The notes below the pieces were generated by a model, which made no database searches, was not told the DNA's origin, and worked only from the letters and a program-made list of their open reading frames with translations. Shown here piece by piece: positions 28,084 through 37,037 of a DNA stretch of 64,000 nt (within the stretch, counting starts at the first letter, position 1; the number at the start of each line of letters is the position of its first letter). The DNA lies in the NCBI RefSeq assembly GCF_021601385.1, contig NZ_BQHO01000020.1:46238-110237 (forward strand), given 5' to 3'. The DNA comes from Pseudomonas parasichuanensis. Lineage in GTDB: Bacteria; Pseudomonadota; Gammaproteobacteria; Pseudomonadales; Pseudomonadaceae. A program made the position numbers and the translations under genes.

Positions 28084-28108
28084 TGTATTTGTTACGGTAA
28101 CAATTACA
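28084..28108. promoter_or_regulatory. 25-bp palindromic operator candidate
   Basis: Arms TGTATTTGTTAC and GTAACAATTACA flank a single central G; 11 of 12 positions are complementary. It lies 90 bp from the Rrf2 start and 72 bp from the binding-protein start, in the AT-rich divergent promoter region. Its symmetry and position make it the best candidate for Rrf2-regulator binding, controlling both directions. Confidence 0.6.
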
Positions 28109-28180
28109 AATAATACACAGCTTCTACGCACTCCGCTTTGACCGAACAACAATTCCTTACGGTTCAACAGGGGCACATGC

Positions 28181-29782
28181 ATGAGCGATAACAACAAGAA
28201 CAGTCCTCAGGCCATTCTCGACGGCGGCTTGCCGCGCCGGGACTTCCTGAAATACAGCGCCGTCGCCGCAGCCATCGCCGGGGCGTTTTCCCTCGGCCTG
28301 CCACTGAACGGCCATGCTGGCGAAGCCACGCCGAAACCCGGTGGCACCCTGCGCCTGGGCCTGGCGGGGGGCAGCACCACCGATTCCAAGGACCCGGGCT
28401 CCTGGGTCGACACCTTCACCTTCATCGGCTTCTCGGCGGTGTACAACACCCTCACCGAAATCGCCGTGGACGGCACCGCCATCCCTGAGCTGGCCGAGCG
28501 CTGGGTATCCAGCCCGGACGCCAAGACCTGGACGTTCACCCTGCGCCAGGGCGTGACCTTCCACAACGGCAAGACCCTCGCCGCCGACGATGTGGTCGCC
28601 TCGATCCAGCACCACCTGGGCGAAAAATCCACCTCCGCCGCCAAGACCGTACTGGGCGATGTCGCCCAGGTACACGCCAGTGCCCCCGACACGGTGGTGT
28701 TCGAGCTGCATTCGGGCAACGCCGACTTCGCCTACGTGGTCGCCGACTACCACCTGGTGATCATGCCCGCCAAGGACGGCCAGGCCGACTGGCAGGCCGG
28801 CATCGGCACCGGCGGCTACCGCATCAACGGTTTCGAGCCGGGCGTGCGCATGGACCTTGAGCGCAGCCCGGACTACTGGAAGCCGGGCAGGGCGCATTTC
28901 GCCAGCGCCGAGCTGCTCGCCATCGCCGATGGCGCCGCGCGGGTCAACGCACTGGTCACCGGCAAGGTCGATGTGATCAACAAGGTCGACCTCAAGACCG
29001 TGGCGCTGCTAAAGCGCAACCCCAAGCTGGTGATCGAGGAAACCAAGGGCGCCCAGCACTACACCTTCCCGATGCTCACCGACAGCGCGCAGTTCAAGGA
29101 CAACAACGTGCGCCTGGCCCTCAAGCACGCGGTCGACCGCCAGGCCCTGCTGGCCTCGGTGCTGTACGGCTACGGCCAGGTCGGCAACGACCACCCGCTG
29201 CAGCCGGCCAACCGCTTCATCAACCCGGCCCTGGAACAGCGCGCCTACGACCCCGACAAGGCGCGCTTCTACCTGCGCCAGGCCGGCATGGACAGCCTCA
29301 AGGTGCGCCTGCAAGCCTCCGATGCCGCCTACAGCGGCGCGGTGGACGCCTCGGTGCTGTTCAAGGAGCAGGCGCGCCAGGCCGGGATCGACATCGACGT
29401 GGTGCGCGAGCCGGCCGATGGCTTCTTCTCCAATGTCTGGATGAAACAACCCTTCACCACCTCGTTCTGGTACTCGAGCCTGACCGCCGACCGCATGTTC
29501 AGCATCGGCTACGCCAAGGGCGCGGCGTGGAACGAGACCCACTGGGACAACCCACGCTTCAACCAGCTGCTCAATGCTGCCCGCGGCGAGATGAACGAAA
29601 CGCTGCGCCGCGAGATGTACAACGAGATGCAGGCGCTGTGCCGCGACGATGGCGGGGCCATCGTGCCGCTGTTCGCCAGCTCCGTGGCCGCGCGCTCCAC
29701 CCGGGTGGCGCATGGCGGGCAGACCGCCCCCTACGGCGAACTCGATGGCCTGCGGGTGATCGAGCGCTGGTGGCAGGCCTGA
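28181..29782 (+). CDS. Tat-exported peptide/nickel-type ABC substrate-binding protein (SBP family 5)
   Basis: 533 aa. LPRRDFLKYSAVAAAIAGAF (17-36) is a twin-arginine signal, which is less common for this family than a Sec signal. The mature protein has the SBP_bac_5 layout: GTLRLGLAGGSTTDSKDPGS, IPELAERWVSSPDAKTWTF, FHNGKTLAADDVVASI, and the repeated lobes ending with IVPLFASSVAARS. It would deliver an oligopeptide, dipeptide, opine or other small organic solute to the two permeases and the fused ATPase encoded directly after it. The family's ligand range is wide and nothing here fixes it. Confidence 0.88.
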   Translation: MSDNNKNSPQAILDGGLPRRDFLKYSAVAAAIAGAFSLGLPLNGHAGEATPKPGGTLRLGLAGGSTTDSKDPGSWVDTFTFIGFSAVYNTLTEIAVDGTAIPELAERWVSSPDAKTWTFTLRQGVTFHNGKTLAADDVVASIQHHLGEKSTSAAKTVLGDVAQVHASAPDTVVFELHSGNADFAYVVADYHLVIMPAKDGQADWQAGIGTGGYRINGFEPGVRMDLERSPDYWKPGRAHFASAELLAIADGAARVNALVTGKVDVINKVDLKTVALLKRNPKLVIEETKGAQHYTFPMLTDSAQFKDNNVRLALKHAVDRQALLASVLYGYGQVGNDHPLQPANRFINPALEQRAYDPDKARFYLRQAGMDSLKVRLQASDAAYSGAVDASVLFKEQARQAGIDIDVVREPADGFFSNVWMKQPFTTSFWYSSLTADRMFSIGYAKGAAWNETHWDNPRFNQLLNAARGEMNETLRREMYNEMQALCRDDGGAIVPLFASSVAARSTRVAHGGQTAPYGELDGLRVIERWWQA

Positions 29783-29807
29783 ACTTCGCGCGCGTTGAAG
29801 GAGTGCA

Positions 29808-30770
29808 ATGGTGAATACCCTTGGCAAGTTACTGATGCAGCGCCTGGCCCTGGGCCTGCTGTCGTTGTTCGCGGTGTCGGTGGTGATCTTCCTGGCCGTG
29901 GGCATGCTGCCGGGCGATATCGCCCAGGCCATGCTCGGCCAGTCGGCCACCCCGGAAACCGTGGCGGCGTTCCGCGCCCAACTGGGGCTGGACCTGTCGC
30001 CCGTGCAGCGCTTCGTGCAGTGGGCCTGGCGCCTGCTGCACGGCGACCTGGGCGTGTCCCTGGCCAACCAGCGGCCGATCGTCGAGCTGGTGGGCGCGCG
30101 GCTGGGCAACACCTTCAGCCTGGCGTTGCTGGCGGCGCTGTTCTCGGTACCGACCGCGTTGCTGCTGGGCATGCTGGCGGCGCTGTACCGCAACAGCTGG
30201 TTCGACCGGCTGCTCAACACCGGCGCGCTGAGCGCGGTGTCGTTCCCCGAGTTCTTCGTCGCCTACATCCTGATCCTGGTGTTCGCGGTCAAGCTCGAAT
30301 GGCTGCCGGGCATCTCCAGCCTGGCGCCGGGGGCGTCGCTGGGTGAGGTGCTGCAGGTGTCGCTGCTGCCGGTGGCGACCCTGAGCCTGGTGGTGATCGC
30401 GCAGATGATGCGCATGACCCGCGCCTCGTTGATCAACCTGCTGGCCAGCCCGTACATCGAAATGGCCCGGCTCAAGGGTGTGTCGCCGGCGCGGATCATC
30501 TTCCGGCACGCCTTGCCCAACGCCCTGGCACCGATCGTCAACGTGGTGGCGCTGAACCTGGCCTACCTGGTGGTGGGCGTGGTGGTGGTGGAGGTGGTGT
30601 TCGTCTACCCGGGCCTGGGCCAGCTGCTGGTGGACTCGGTGGCCAAGCGCGACATCCCGGTGGTGCAGGCCTGCAGCCTGATCTTCGCCGGCACCTACAT
30701 CCTGCTCAATACCGGCGCCGACGTGCTGTCGATCGCCAGCAACCCACGCCTGATGCACCCGAAGGGGTAG
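29808..30770 (+). CDS. ABC transporter permease, DppB type
   Basis: 320 aa, six hydrophobic helices. The first-helix region and VVIFLAVGMLPGDIAQAMLGQSATPE match the DppB/GsiC side; the permease loop is ARLKGVSPARIIFRHALPNALAPI. It pairs with the next gene to form the membrane channel of the peptide-type importer. The start is ATG 29808 with GAAGGAG before it. Confidence 0.9.
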   Translation: MVNTLGKLLMQRLALGLLSLFAVSVVIFLAVGMLPGDIAQAMLGQSATPETVAAFRAQLGLDLSPVQRFVQWAWRLLHGDLGVSLANQRPIVELVGARLGNTFSLALLAALFSVPTALLLGMLAALYRNSWFDRLLNTGALSAVSFPEFFVAYILILVFAVKLEWLPGISSLAPGASLGEVLQVSLLPVATLSLVVIAQMMRMTRASLINLLASPYIEMARLKGVSPARIIFRHALPNALAPIVNVVALNLAYLVVGVVVVEVVFVYPGLGQLLVDSVAKRDIPVVQACSLIFAGTYILLNTGADVLSIASNPRLMHPKG

Positions 30771-30773
30771 ACC

Positions 30774-31601
30774 ATGAGCCTGATCACACCTTTGCTGCGC
30801 GCGCCCCTGAGCGCCAAGTTCGGCCTGCTGGTGATCGTCGCCTACCTGGTGGTGGCGTTGTTCGCGCCGCTGCTGGCGCCCTACGGCGAAACCCAGGTGG
30901 TGGGCGAGGGCTTCGCGCCCTGGGGCCCGGAGTTCTTGCTGGGCACCGACAACCTCGGCCGCGACATGTTCAGCCGCCTGCTGTACGGCGCCCGCAACAC
31001 CCTCGGCATCGCCTTCCTGACCACCACCCTGGCGTTCCTGCTGGGCGGCCTGTGCGGGCTGGTCGCGGCGATCAAGGGCGGCTGGATCGACCAGGGCCTG
31101 TCACGGGTGGTGGACATCCTGATGGCCATCCCGCAACTGATCTTCGCCTTGCTGATCCTCAGCGTGGTCGGCACCACGGCCACCTCGCTGGTGCTGGTGA
31201 TCGCGCTGCTGGACGCCACCCGGGTGTTCCGCCTGGCGCGGGCGGTGGCCATGAACGTGGTGGTGCAGGACTTCGTCGAGGCCGCGCGGCTGCGCGGGGA
31301 AGGCCTGTGGTGGCTGGTCAGCCGGGAAGTGCTGCCCAACGCCGCGGCGCCCCTGATCGCCGAGTTCGGCCTGCGCTTCTGCTTCGTCTTCCTGTTCATC
31401 AGCGCCTTGTCGTTCCTCGGCCTGGGCATCCAGCCGCCCACCGCCGACTGGGGCAGCATGGTGCGCGACAACGCGGTGCTGATCACCTTCGGTGACGTCA
31501 GCCCGCTGCTGCCGGCCCTGGCGGTGGCGTTGATCACGGTGAGCGTGAACTTTGTCGTCGACTGGGTGCTGCACCTGTCCAGTGGCCTGAAGGAGTGCTG
31601 A
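30774..31601 (+). CDS. ABC transporter permease, DppC type
   Basis: 275 aa. GTDNLGRDMFSRLLYGARNTL near residue 57 is the hallmark of the DppC/GsiD side, and EAARLRGEGLWWLVSREVLPNAAAPLI is the ATPase-contact loop. The gene starts 3 bp after the DppB-type stop and ends 2 bp before the ATPase start, so it is translationally coupled on both sides. Confidence 0.9.
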   Translation: MSLITPLLRAPLSAKFGLLVIVAYLVVALFAPLLAPYGETQVVGEGFAPWGPEFLLGTDNLGRDMFSRLLYGARNTLGIAFLTTTLAFLLGGLCGLVAAIKGGWIDQGLSRVVDILMAIPQLIFALLILSVVGTTATSLVLVIALLDATRVFRLARAVAMNVVVQDFVEAARLRGEGLWWLVSREVLPNAAAPLIAEFGLRFCFVFLFISALSFLGLGIQPPTADWGSMVRDNAVLITFGDVSPLLPALAVALITVSVNFVVDWVLHLSSGLKEC

Positions 31602-31603
31602 GC

Positions 31604-33238
31604 ATGAGCCAAGACACCTTGTTGACGATCCGCGACCTGCGTATCGAAGGCCACTACGAAAACGCCTGGCACCCGCTGATCAAAGGCATCGACCTGACCC
31701 TGCAACGTGGCGAGGTACTGGGCCTGATCGGCGAGTCCGGGGCCGGCAAGTCCACCCTGGGCCTGGCCGCCATGGGGTACGTGCGCGACGGCTGCCGGAT
31801 CACCGGCGGCAGCGTGTGCTTCGATGGCATCGAGTTGCTCCAGGCCAGCGCCGAGACCCTGCGCAAGCTGCGCGGCCTGCGCATCGCCTACGTGGCGCAG
31901 AGCGCCGCGGCCTCGTTCAACCCGGCGCACCGGCTGATCGAGCAGCATGTGGAAACCGCAGTGATCAATGGCGGCATCGACCGCGCCCGGGCCGAGGCCG
32001 AGGCGGTCGAGCTGTACCGTATCCTGCGCCTGCCAGACCCCGAGCACATCGGCCAGCGCTACCCGCACCAGCTCTCCGGCGGGCAGTTGCAGCGGGTGAT
32101 GACGGCGATGGCCATGGCCTGCCACCCCGACCTGATCATCTTCGACGAGCCGACCACGGCGCTGGACGTCACTACCCAGATCGAGGTGCTGGCGGCGATC
32201 CGCGATGCGGTGAAGACCTTCGGCAGTGCCGCGCTGTACATCAGCCATGACCTGGCGGTGGTGGCGCAGATGGCCGACCGGATCATGGTGCTGCGCCATG
32301 GCAGCCTGGTGGAAGAGGCGCAGACCCGCACCATGCTCAGCGCGCCACAGCAGGCCTACACCCAGTCGCTGTGGGCGGTGCGCAATTTCCATACATCCGC
32401 CAAGGCCTGCCCCAGCCATGAACAGCCGCTGCTGGAAGTGCGCAAGGTCGATGCCAGCTATGGCCATCAGCCGGTGCTGCACGATGTCTCGCTGAAGCTG
32501 TACCGCGGCCAGACGCTGGCGGTGATCGGCGAGTCCGGCAGTGGCAAGAGCACCACGGCGCGGCTGATCAGCGGGCTGCTGCAGCCGACCTCGGGCCAGG
32601 TGCTGTACGAAGGCGAGGCGCTGCCGGCGGACTATCGCCAGCGCAGCAAGGAGCAGCTGCGGCGCATCCAGATGATCTACCAGATCCCCGACACCGCGCT
32701 CAATCCACGCCAGCGCATCGTCGACATCATTGGCCGGCCGTTGAGTTTCTATCTCGGCTTGAAGGGCAAGGCGCTGCGTGAGCGGGTCGCCGAGCTGCTG
32801 CGCATGATCGACCTGGAACCGGCCAAGTACATGGATCGCCTGCCACGCGAACTGTCCGGCGGGCAGAAGCAGCGCATCTGCATTGCCCGCGCCCTGGCGG
32901 CCGAACCACAGCTGATCATCTGCGACGAAGTGACCTCGGCCCTCGACCAGCTGGTGGCCGAAGGCGTGCTGAAGCTGCTCGACCGCATCCAGCGCGAGCT
33001 GGGCGTGGCCTACCTGTTCATCACCCACGACGTCGCCACCGTGCGCGCCATCGCCGACGAGGTGCTGGTGATGCAGCGGGGCAGGGTGGTCGATCACGGC
33101 AGCCGCGAGGCGATCTTCCGGCCGCCGTTCCGCGACTACACCGGCTTGCTGTTCTCCTGCGAGCCGGAGATGGACCCCGACTGGCTCGACCGTTTGCTGG
33201 CGGCCCGTAACACCGAATCTCCCCTGGAAACCGTTTAA
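31604..33238 (+). CDS. Fused double ATPase of peptide-type ABC importer (DppD-DppF fusion)
   Basis: 544 aa with two complete nucleotide-binding domains. First: Walker A GESGAGKS at 43-50, signature LSGGQ at 157-161, Walker B LIIFDEP at 177-183. Second: Walker A GESGSGKS at 309-316, signature LSGGQ at 417-421, then LIICDEV in the Walker B region. GsiA and YejF have the same fused layout. The ATG at 31604 is chosen because it has AAGGAG upstream and starts 2 bp after the permease stop; an upstream in-frame codon would overlap. It powers the importer formed by the three genes before it. Confidence 0.9.
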   Translation: MSQDTLLTIRDLRIEGHYENAWHPLIKGIDLTLQRGEVLGLIGESGAGKSTLGLAAMGYVRDGCRITGGSVCFDGIELLQASAETLRKLRGLRIAYVAQSAAASFNPAHRLIEQHVETAVINGGIDRARAEAEAVELYRILRLPDPEHIGQRYPHQLSGGQLQRVMTAMAMACHPDLIIFDEPTTALDVTTQIEVLAAIRDAVKTFGSAALYISHDLAVVAQMADRIMVLRHGSLVEEAQTRTMLSAPQQAYTQSLWAVRNFHTSAKACPSHEQPLLEVRKVDASYGHQPVLHDVSLKLYRGQTLAVIGESGSGKSTTARLISGLLQPTSGQVLYEGEALPADYRQRSKEQLRRIQMIYQIPDTALNPRQRIVDIIGRPLSFYLGLKGKALRERVAELLRMIDLEPAKYMDRLPRELSGGQKQRICIARALAAEPQLIICDEVTSALDQLVAEGVLKLLDRIQRELGVAYLFITHDVATVRAIADEVLVMQRGRVVDHGSREAIFRPPFRDYTGLLFSCEPEMDPDWLDRLLAARNTESPLETV

Positions 33239-33247
33239 GGATCCCCC

Positions 33248-33955
33248 ATGAAAGTACTGATCGTTCACGCCCACCCCGAGCCGCAATCCTTCACCGCCGC
33301 GCTGCGTGACCAGGCGGCCGAGACCTTCCGCGCCCAGGGCCATGAGGTGCAGGTGAGTGACCTGTACGCGATGGGCTGGAACCCGGTGGCCAGCGCCGAA
33401 GACTTCAGCCACCGGGAGAACCCGGAGTACCTGGTGTATGCGCTGGAGCAACGGCTGGGGGTGAAGAGCGGGTCCATCGCGCCGGATATCCAGCAGGAGC
33501 TGGACAAGCTGCTGTGGGCCGATTTGCTGGTGCTGAACTTCCCGATTTTCTGGTTCTCGGCGCCGGCGATGCTCAAGGGCTGGATCGACCGGGTGCTGGT
33601 GTCGGGGGTGTGCTACGGCGGCAAGCGCTTCTATGACCAGGGCGGGCTGGCGGGCAAGCGGGCGCTGGTGACCGTGACCCTGGGCGGGCGCGAGCACATG
33701 TTTGGCGAAGGGGCGATCCATGGGCCGTTGGAGGACATGCTGCGGCCGATTCTGCGCGGCACCTTGGCCTATGTCGGCTTCGAGGTGCTGGAGCCGTTCG
33801 TGGCGTGGCATGTGCCGTATATCAGCGATGACGCGCGCAAGGATTTCCTGCGCAGCTACCAGCAACGTCTGGAGCAGCTTTCGGATGATCTGCCGATGAC
33901 CTTCCCGCGCCTGGAGCAATTCGACGAGGCGCTGTACCCACTGGCGCAGCAATAG
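33248..33955 (+). CDS. NAD(P)H quinone oxidoreductase, flavodoxin-fold (NQO1/KefF-like)
   Basis: 235 aa. MKVLIVHAHPEPQSFTAAL opens the flavodoxin-like fold and is the FMN/FAD phosphate loop; FPIFWFSAPAMLKGWIDRVL (about 98-117) and VTVTLGGREHMF complete the flavin and substrate site. These enzymes reduce quinones or electrophiles by two electrons with NAD(P)H. It begins 9 bp after the ATPase gene, so it is co-transcribed with the importer. That pairing suggests the imported compound is quinone-like or redox-active, or that the enzyme protects during its breakdown; both are guesses. Confidence 0.87.
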   Translation: MKVLIVHAHPEPQSFTAALRDQAAETFRAQGHEVQVSDLYAMGWNPVASAEDFSHRENPEYLVYALEQRLGVKSGSIAPDIQQELDKLLWADLLVLNFPIFWFSAPAMLKGWIDRVLVSGVCYGGKRFYDQGGLAGKRALVTVTLGGREHMFGEGAIHGPLEDMLRPILRGTLAYVGFEVLEPFVAWHVPYISDDARKDFLRSYQQRLEQLSDDLPMTFPRLEQFDEALYPLAQQ

Positions 33956-33981
33956 CCGCGCGCACCGAGAAATCGCGCCTT

Positions 33982-34362
33982 GCCAACAGGGCGGACAGTG
34001 GAGATGTCACAGACAAGACTGGCCCGAAACAGATGTGGGAGCTGGCTTGCCAGCGATGCGCCGCGCGGGCGGCGCTCGATCTGATAGGCGCTGCAAAAAC
34101 ACCGGCGAGCACCCGGTGGCCCTGACCCGATCTCCCGGCATGCACCTGGTGGCCATTCCCGACTCCTGATTTTTCAGGGCCGGTAATGTGACACCCAACA
34201 GCCTGTCTTGAGATCGCATAAGGGCCATCAGGTGCATGACGGAAGTCTTGCAGCGCCCTCAAGATCGAGCGCCGCCCGCGCGGCGCATCGCTGGCAAGCC
34301 AGCTCCCACATCTGTTTCGGGCCAGTCACTCCTGGCCTATCTCCACTGTCCGCCTTTTTGGC
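33982..34362. repeat. Foldback element C (381 bp, 114-bp arms, 153-bp core, inverted copy)
   Basis: Left arm 33982-34095 and right arm 34249-34362, each 114 bp, are largely reverse complements around a core of exactly 153 bp. REP blocks lie at 34020-34082 and 34262-34324, with the stem GCTGGC...GCCAGC instead of the GCCGGC pair of loci B and D. The core reads as the reverse complement of the locus D core (for example CCCGGCATGCACCTGG here, CCAGGTGCATGCCGGG in D), so the whole element lies in the opposite orientation. It occupies most of the 523-bp gap before the polyamine-type binding protein. Confidence 0.9.
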
Positions 34363-34478
34363 ATGACACAAAATCGCATCGCCCCCACCCATTCGGGGTA
34401 TGGCCCCCATCCTTCGATCCCCCGATAGTTACCCCATCCGCTCACCCGAGCCGATCCTGATCACACGATGGAGTTGCT

Positions 34479-35582
34479 ATGCGCAAGGCATTCAAGGTGA
34501 TTTCCAGTCTGTTGCTGTGCTGCACCGCCACCGCCACCCTGGCGACCGAGGCAGACACCGGCAACACACTCAGGTTGTACAACTGGACCGACTACATCGG
34601 CGAAAACACCCTCGCCGATTTCGAGAAACAAACCGGCATCAAGGTCATCTACGACACCTTCGACGGCTACGAAACAGTGCAGACCAAACTGCTCACCGGC
34701 CGCTCCGGCTACGACCTGGTGATGCTCAACGCCTCCCTGGTGCCGCCGCTGATCAAGGCCAAGGTGTTCCAGCCGCTGGACAAGAGCAAGCTGCCCAGCT
34801 GGGCCAACCTCGACCCGCACGTGGTGCAGAGCATGCAAGCCTACGACCCCGGCATGGTCTATTCGGCGCCCTACACCTGGGGCAGCTCGGGCGTCACCTA
34901 CAACGTCGACAAGATCAAGCAGCGCATGCCCGACGCGCCCATCGGCTCGCTGGCCATGCTGTTCGACCCCAAGATCGTCTCGCGCTTCGCCGACTGCGGC
35001 GTGACCTTGATGGACGCCCCCAGCGAAGTCATCCCGCTGGCCCTCAAGTACCTCGGCAAAGACCCGAAAAGCGCCGCCCCGGCAGATCTCAAGGCCGCCC
35101 AGGACCTGCTGCTGGGCATCCGCCCGTTCATCAAGAAGTTCGATTCGGTGAACTACCTCACCAGCCTGCCCAATGGCGACGTGTGCATGGCCCTGACCTG
35201 GTCCGGCGACTACGCCACCGCCCAGGCCCGCGCCACGGAGGCGAAGAAGGACATCAACCTGGCGTTCTTCATCCCCAGGGAAGGCTCGCTGATCTGGTTC
35301 GACAGCCTCTACCTGCCCAACGACGCGCCCCACGCCGCCAACGCCCATCGCTTCATCGAATACCTGCTGCAGCCCAAGACCATGGCCGAGGTGACCAACT
35401 ACATCCACTACGCCAACAGCAACGCTGCCGCCACGCCGCTGGTGCAGGCCGATATCCGCAACGACCCGGCCATCTACCCCGACGACCAGACCCGCGAGCG
35501 CCTGTTCACCCAGAAAGCCCAGGGCCCGCAGGCCATGCGCGCCATCACCCGGGTCTGGAGCACGGTCAAGACCGGCATCTGA
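34479..35582 (+). CDS. Polyamine-type periplasmic binding protein (PotF/SpuD-like)
   Basis: 367 aa with a Sec signal peptide (about 1-23, ending TLATEAD). LRLYNWTDYIGENTLADFEKQTGIKV at about 31-56 is the signature start of mature PotF/SpuD/SpuE proteins, followed by YDTFDGYETVQTKLLTGRSGYDLV and the late FIEYLLQPKTMAEVTNYIHYANSN. It would bind putrescine, spermidine or a related amine. No permease or ATPase genes follow; an aminotransferase begins 36 bp downstream. It may feed a polyamine transporter encoded elsewhere, or act as a sensor. Confidence 0.87.
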   Translation: MRKAFKVISSLLLCCTATATLATEADTGNTLRLYNWTDYIGENTLADFEKQTGIKVIYDTFDGYETVQTKLLTGRSGYDLVMLNASLVPPLIKAKVFQPLDKSKLPSWANLDPHVVQSMQAYDPGMVYSAPYTWGSSGVTYNVDKIKQRMPDAPIGSLAMLFDPKIVSRFADCGVTLMDAPSEVIPLALKYLGKDPKSAAPADLKAAQDLLLGIRPFIKKFDSVNYLTSLPNGDVCMALTWSGDYATAQARATEAKKDINLAFFIPREGSLIWFDSLYLPNDAPHAANAHRFIEYLLQPKTMAEVTNYIHYANSNAAATPLVQADIRNDPAIYPDDQTRERLFTQKAQGPQAMRAITRVWSTVKTGI

Positions 35583-35618
35583 CACCTTTCACCGTATCGC
35601 TTCGACAAGGAACCGCTC

Positions 35619-37037
35619 ATGGCTACCCCCATTCGCAAGCTGGCCGACGCCCCGCACAACGACCATCTGGTGCAGGCCGACAAGGCCCACTACATGCACG
35701 GCTACCATGTGTTCGACGAGCACGCCGAGCAGGGCGCGCTGAACATCCAGGCCGGTGAAGGCGCCTACATCCAGGACACCGAGGGCAACCGCTTCCTCGA
35801 TGCCGTCGGCGGCATGTGGTGCACCAACATCGGCCTGGGCCGCGAGGAAATGGCCCTGGCCATCGCCGACCAGGTGCGCCAACTGGCCTATTCCAACCCG
35901 TTTTCCGACATGGCCAACCCCAAGGCCATCGAGCTGTGCGAGAAGCTCGCCAGCCTGGCGCCGGGCGATCTCAACCACGTGTTCCTCACCACCGGCGGCT
36001 CCACCGCGGTGGACACCGCCTACCGGCTGATCCAGTACTACCAGAACTGCCGCGGCAAACCGCACAAGAAGCACGTGATCGCCCGCTACAACGCCTACCA
36101 CGGCTCCACCTGCCTGACCATGTCGATCGGCAACAAGGCCGCCGACCGGGTGCCGGAGTTCGACTACGCCCACGACCTGATCCACCACGTGTCCAACCCC
36201 AACTTCTACCGGGCGGCGGACGACATGGACGAGGCCGAATTCCTCGATTTCCTGGTGGCCGAGTTCGAGGACAAGATCCTCTCCCTGGGCGCCGACAACG
36301 TCGCCGCCTTCTTCGCCGAGCCGATCATGGGCTCGGGCGGGGTGATCATCCCGCCCGAAGGGTACTTCCAGCGCATGTGGCAGGTGTGCCAGACCTACGA
36401 CATCCTGTTCGTCGCCGACGAAGTGGTGACCTCGTTCGGCCGGCTGGGCACCTTCTTCGCCTCCGAGGCCTTGTTCGGCGTCACGCCCGATATCATCACC
36501 ACCGCCAAGGGCCTGACCTCGGCCTACCTGCCGCTGGGGGCGTGCATCTTCTCCGAGCGCCTGTGGAAAGTGATCGCCGAACCCGGCAAGGGCCGCTGCT
36601 TCACCCACGGCTTCACCTACAGCGGGCACCCGGTGTGCTGCGTGGCGGCGCTGAAGAACATCGAGATCATCGAACGGGAAAACCTGCTGGCCCACGTGAA
36701 CGACGTCGGCAGCTACCTGGAGCAGCAGTTGCAGACCCTGGCCGAGCTGCCGCTGGTGGGCCAGGTGCGCTGCATGAAGCTGATGGCCTGCGTCGAATTC
36801 GTGAGCAACAAGCAAACCAAGGCGCTGTTCCCCGATGAAGTGAACATCGGCGAGCGCATCCATGTGCGGGCCCAGGCCAAGGGCTTGCTGGTGCGGCCGA
36901 TCATGCACCTGAACGTGATGTCGCCGCCGCTGATCATCACCCACGCCCAGGTGGACCAGATCGTCGACACCCTGCGCAGCTGCATCCTCGATGCCGCACG
37001 GGAGCTGACCGAGCAGGGCCTGTACCACGGCCAATGA
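35619..37037 (+). CDS. Class III (omega) aminotransferase
   Basis: 472 aa, fold type I, class III. Landmarks: LDAVGGMWCTNIGLGREEMALAI at about 61-83 (GMWC typical of the polyamine/taurine:pyruvate group), TTGGSTAVDTAYRL, YNAYHGSTCLTMSI, the aspartate in FVADEVVTSFGRLG, and the PLP lysine in TTAKGLTSAYLPLGA. It probably moves a terminal amino group from a diamine, polyamine or omega-amino acid to pyruvate or 2-oxoglutarate. The upstream polyamine-type binding protein supports an amine substrate such as putrescine. The stop codon overlaps the following LuxR-type gene by 4 nt. Confidence 0.88.
   Translation: MATPIRKLADAPHNDHLVQADKAHYMHGYHVFDEHAEQGALNIQAGEGAYIQDTEGNRFLDAVGGMWCTNIGLGREEMALAIADQVRQLAYSNPFSDMANPKAIELCEKLASLAPGDLNHVFLTTGGSTAVDTAYRLIQYYQNCRGKPHKKHVIARYNAYHGSTCLTMSIGNKAADRVPEFDYAHDLIHHVSNPNFYRAADDMDEAEFLDFLVAEFEDKILSLGADNVAAFFAEPIMGSGGVIIPPEGYFQRMWQVCQTYDILFVADEVVTSFGRLGTFFASEALFGVTPDIITTAKGLTSAYLPLGACIFSERLWKVIAEPGKGRCFTHGFTYSGHPVCCVAALKNIEIIERENLLAHVNDVGSYLEQQLQTLAELPLVGQVRCMKLMACVEFVSNKQTKALFPDEVNIGERIHVRAQAKGLLVRPIMHLNVMSPPLIITHAQVDQIVDTLRSCILDAARELTEQGLYHGQ

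Noticed and set aside
30881-33952. Very long open frame on the minus strand (about 1000 codons)
   Set aside because: It lies wholly opposite the peptide-type ABC genes and quinone reductase, shows no domain motifs and has the skewed composition (His, Gln, Arg) expected from antisense of GC-rich coding DNA.
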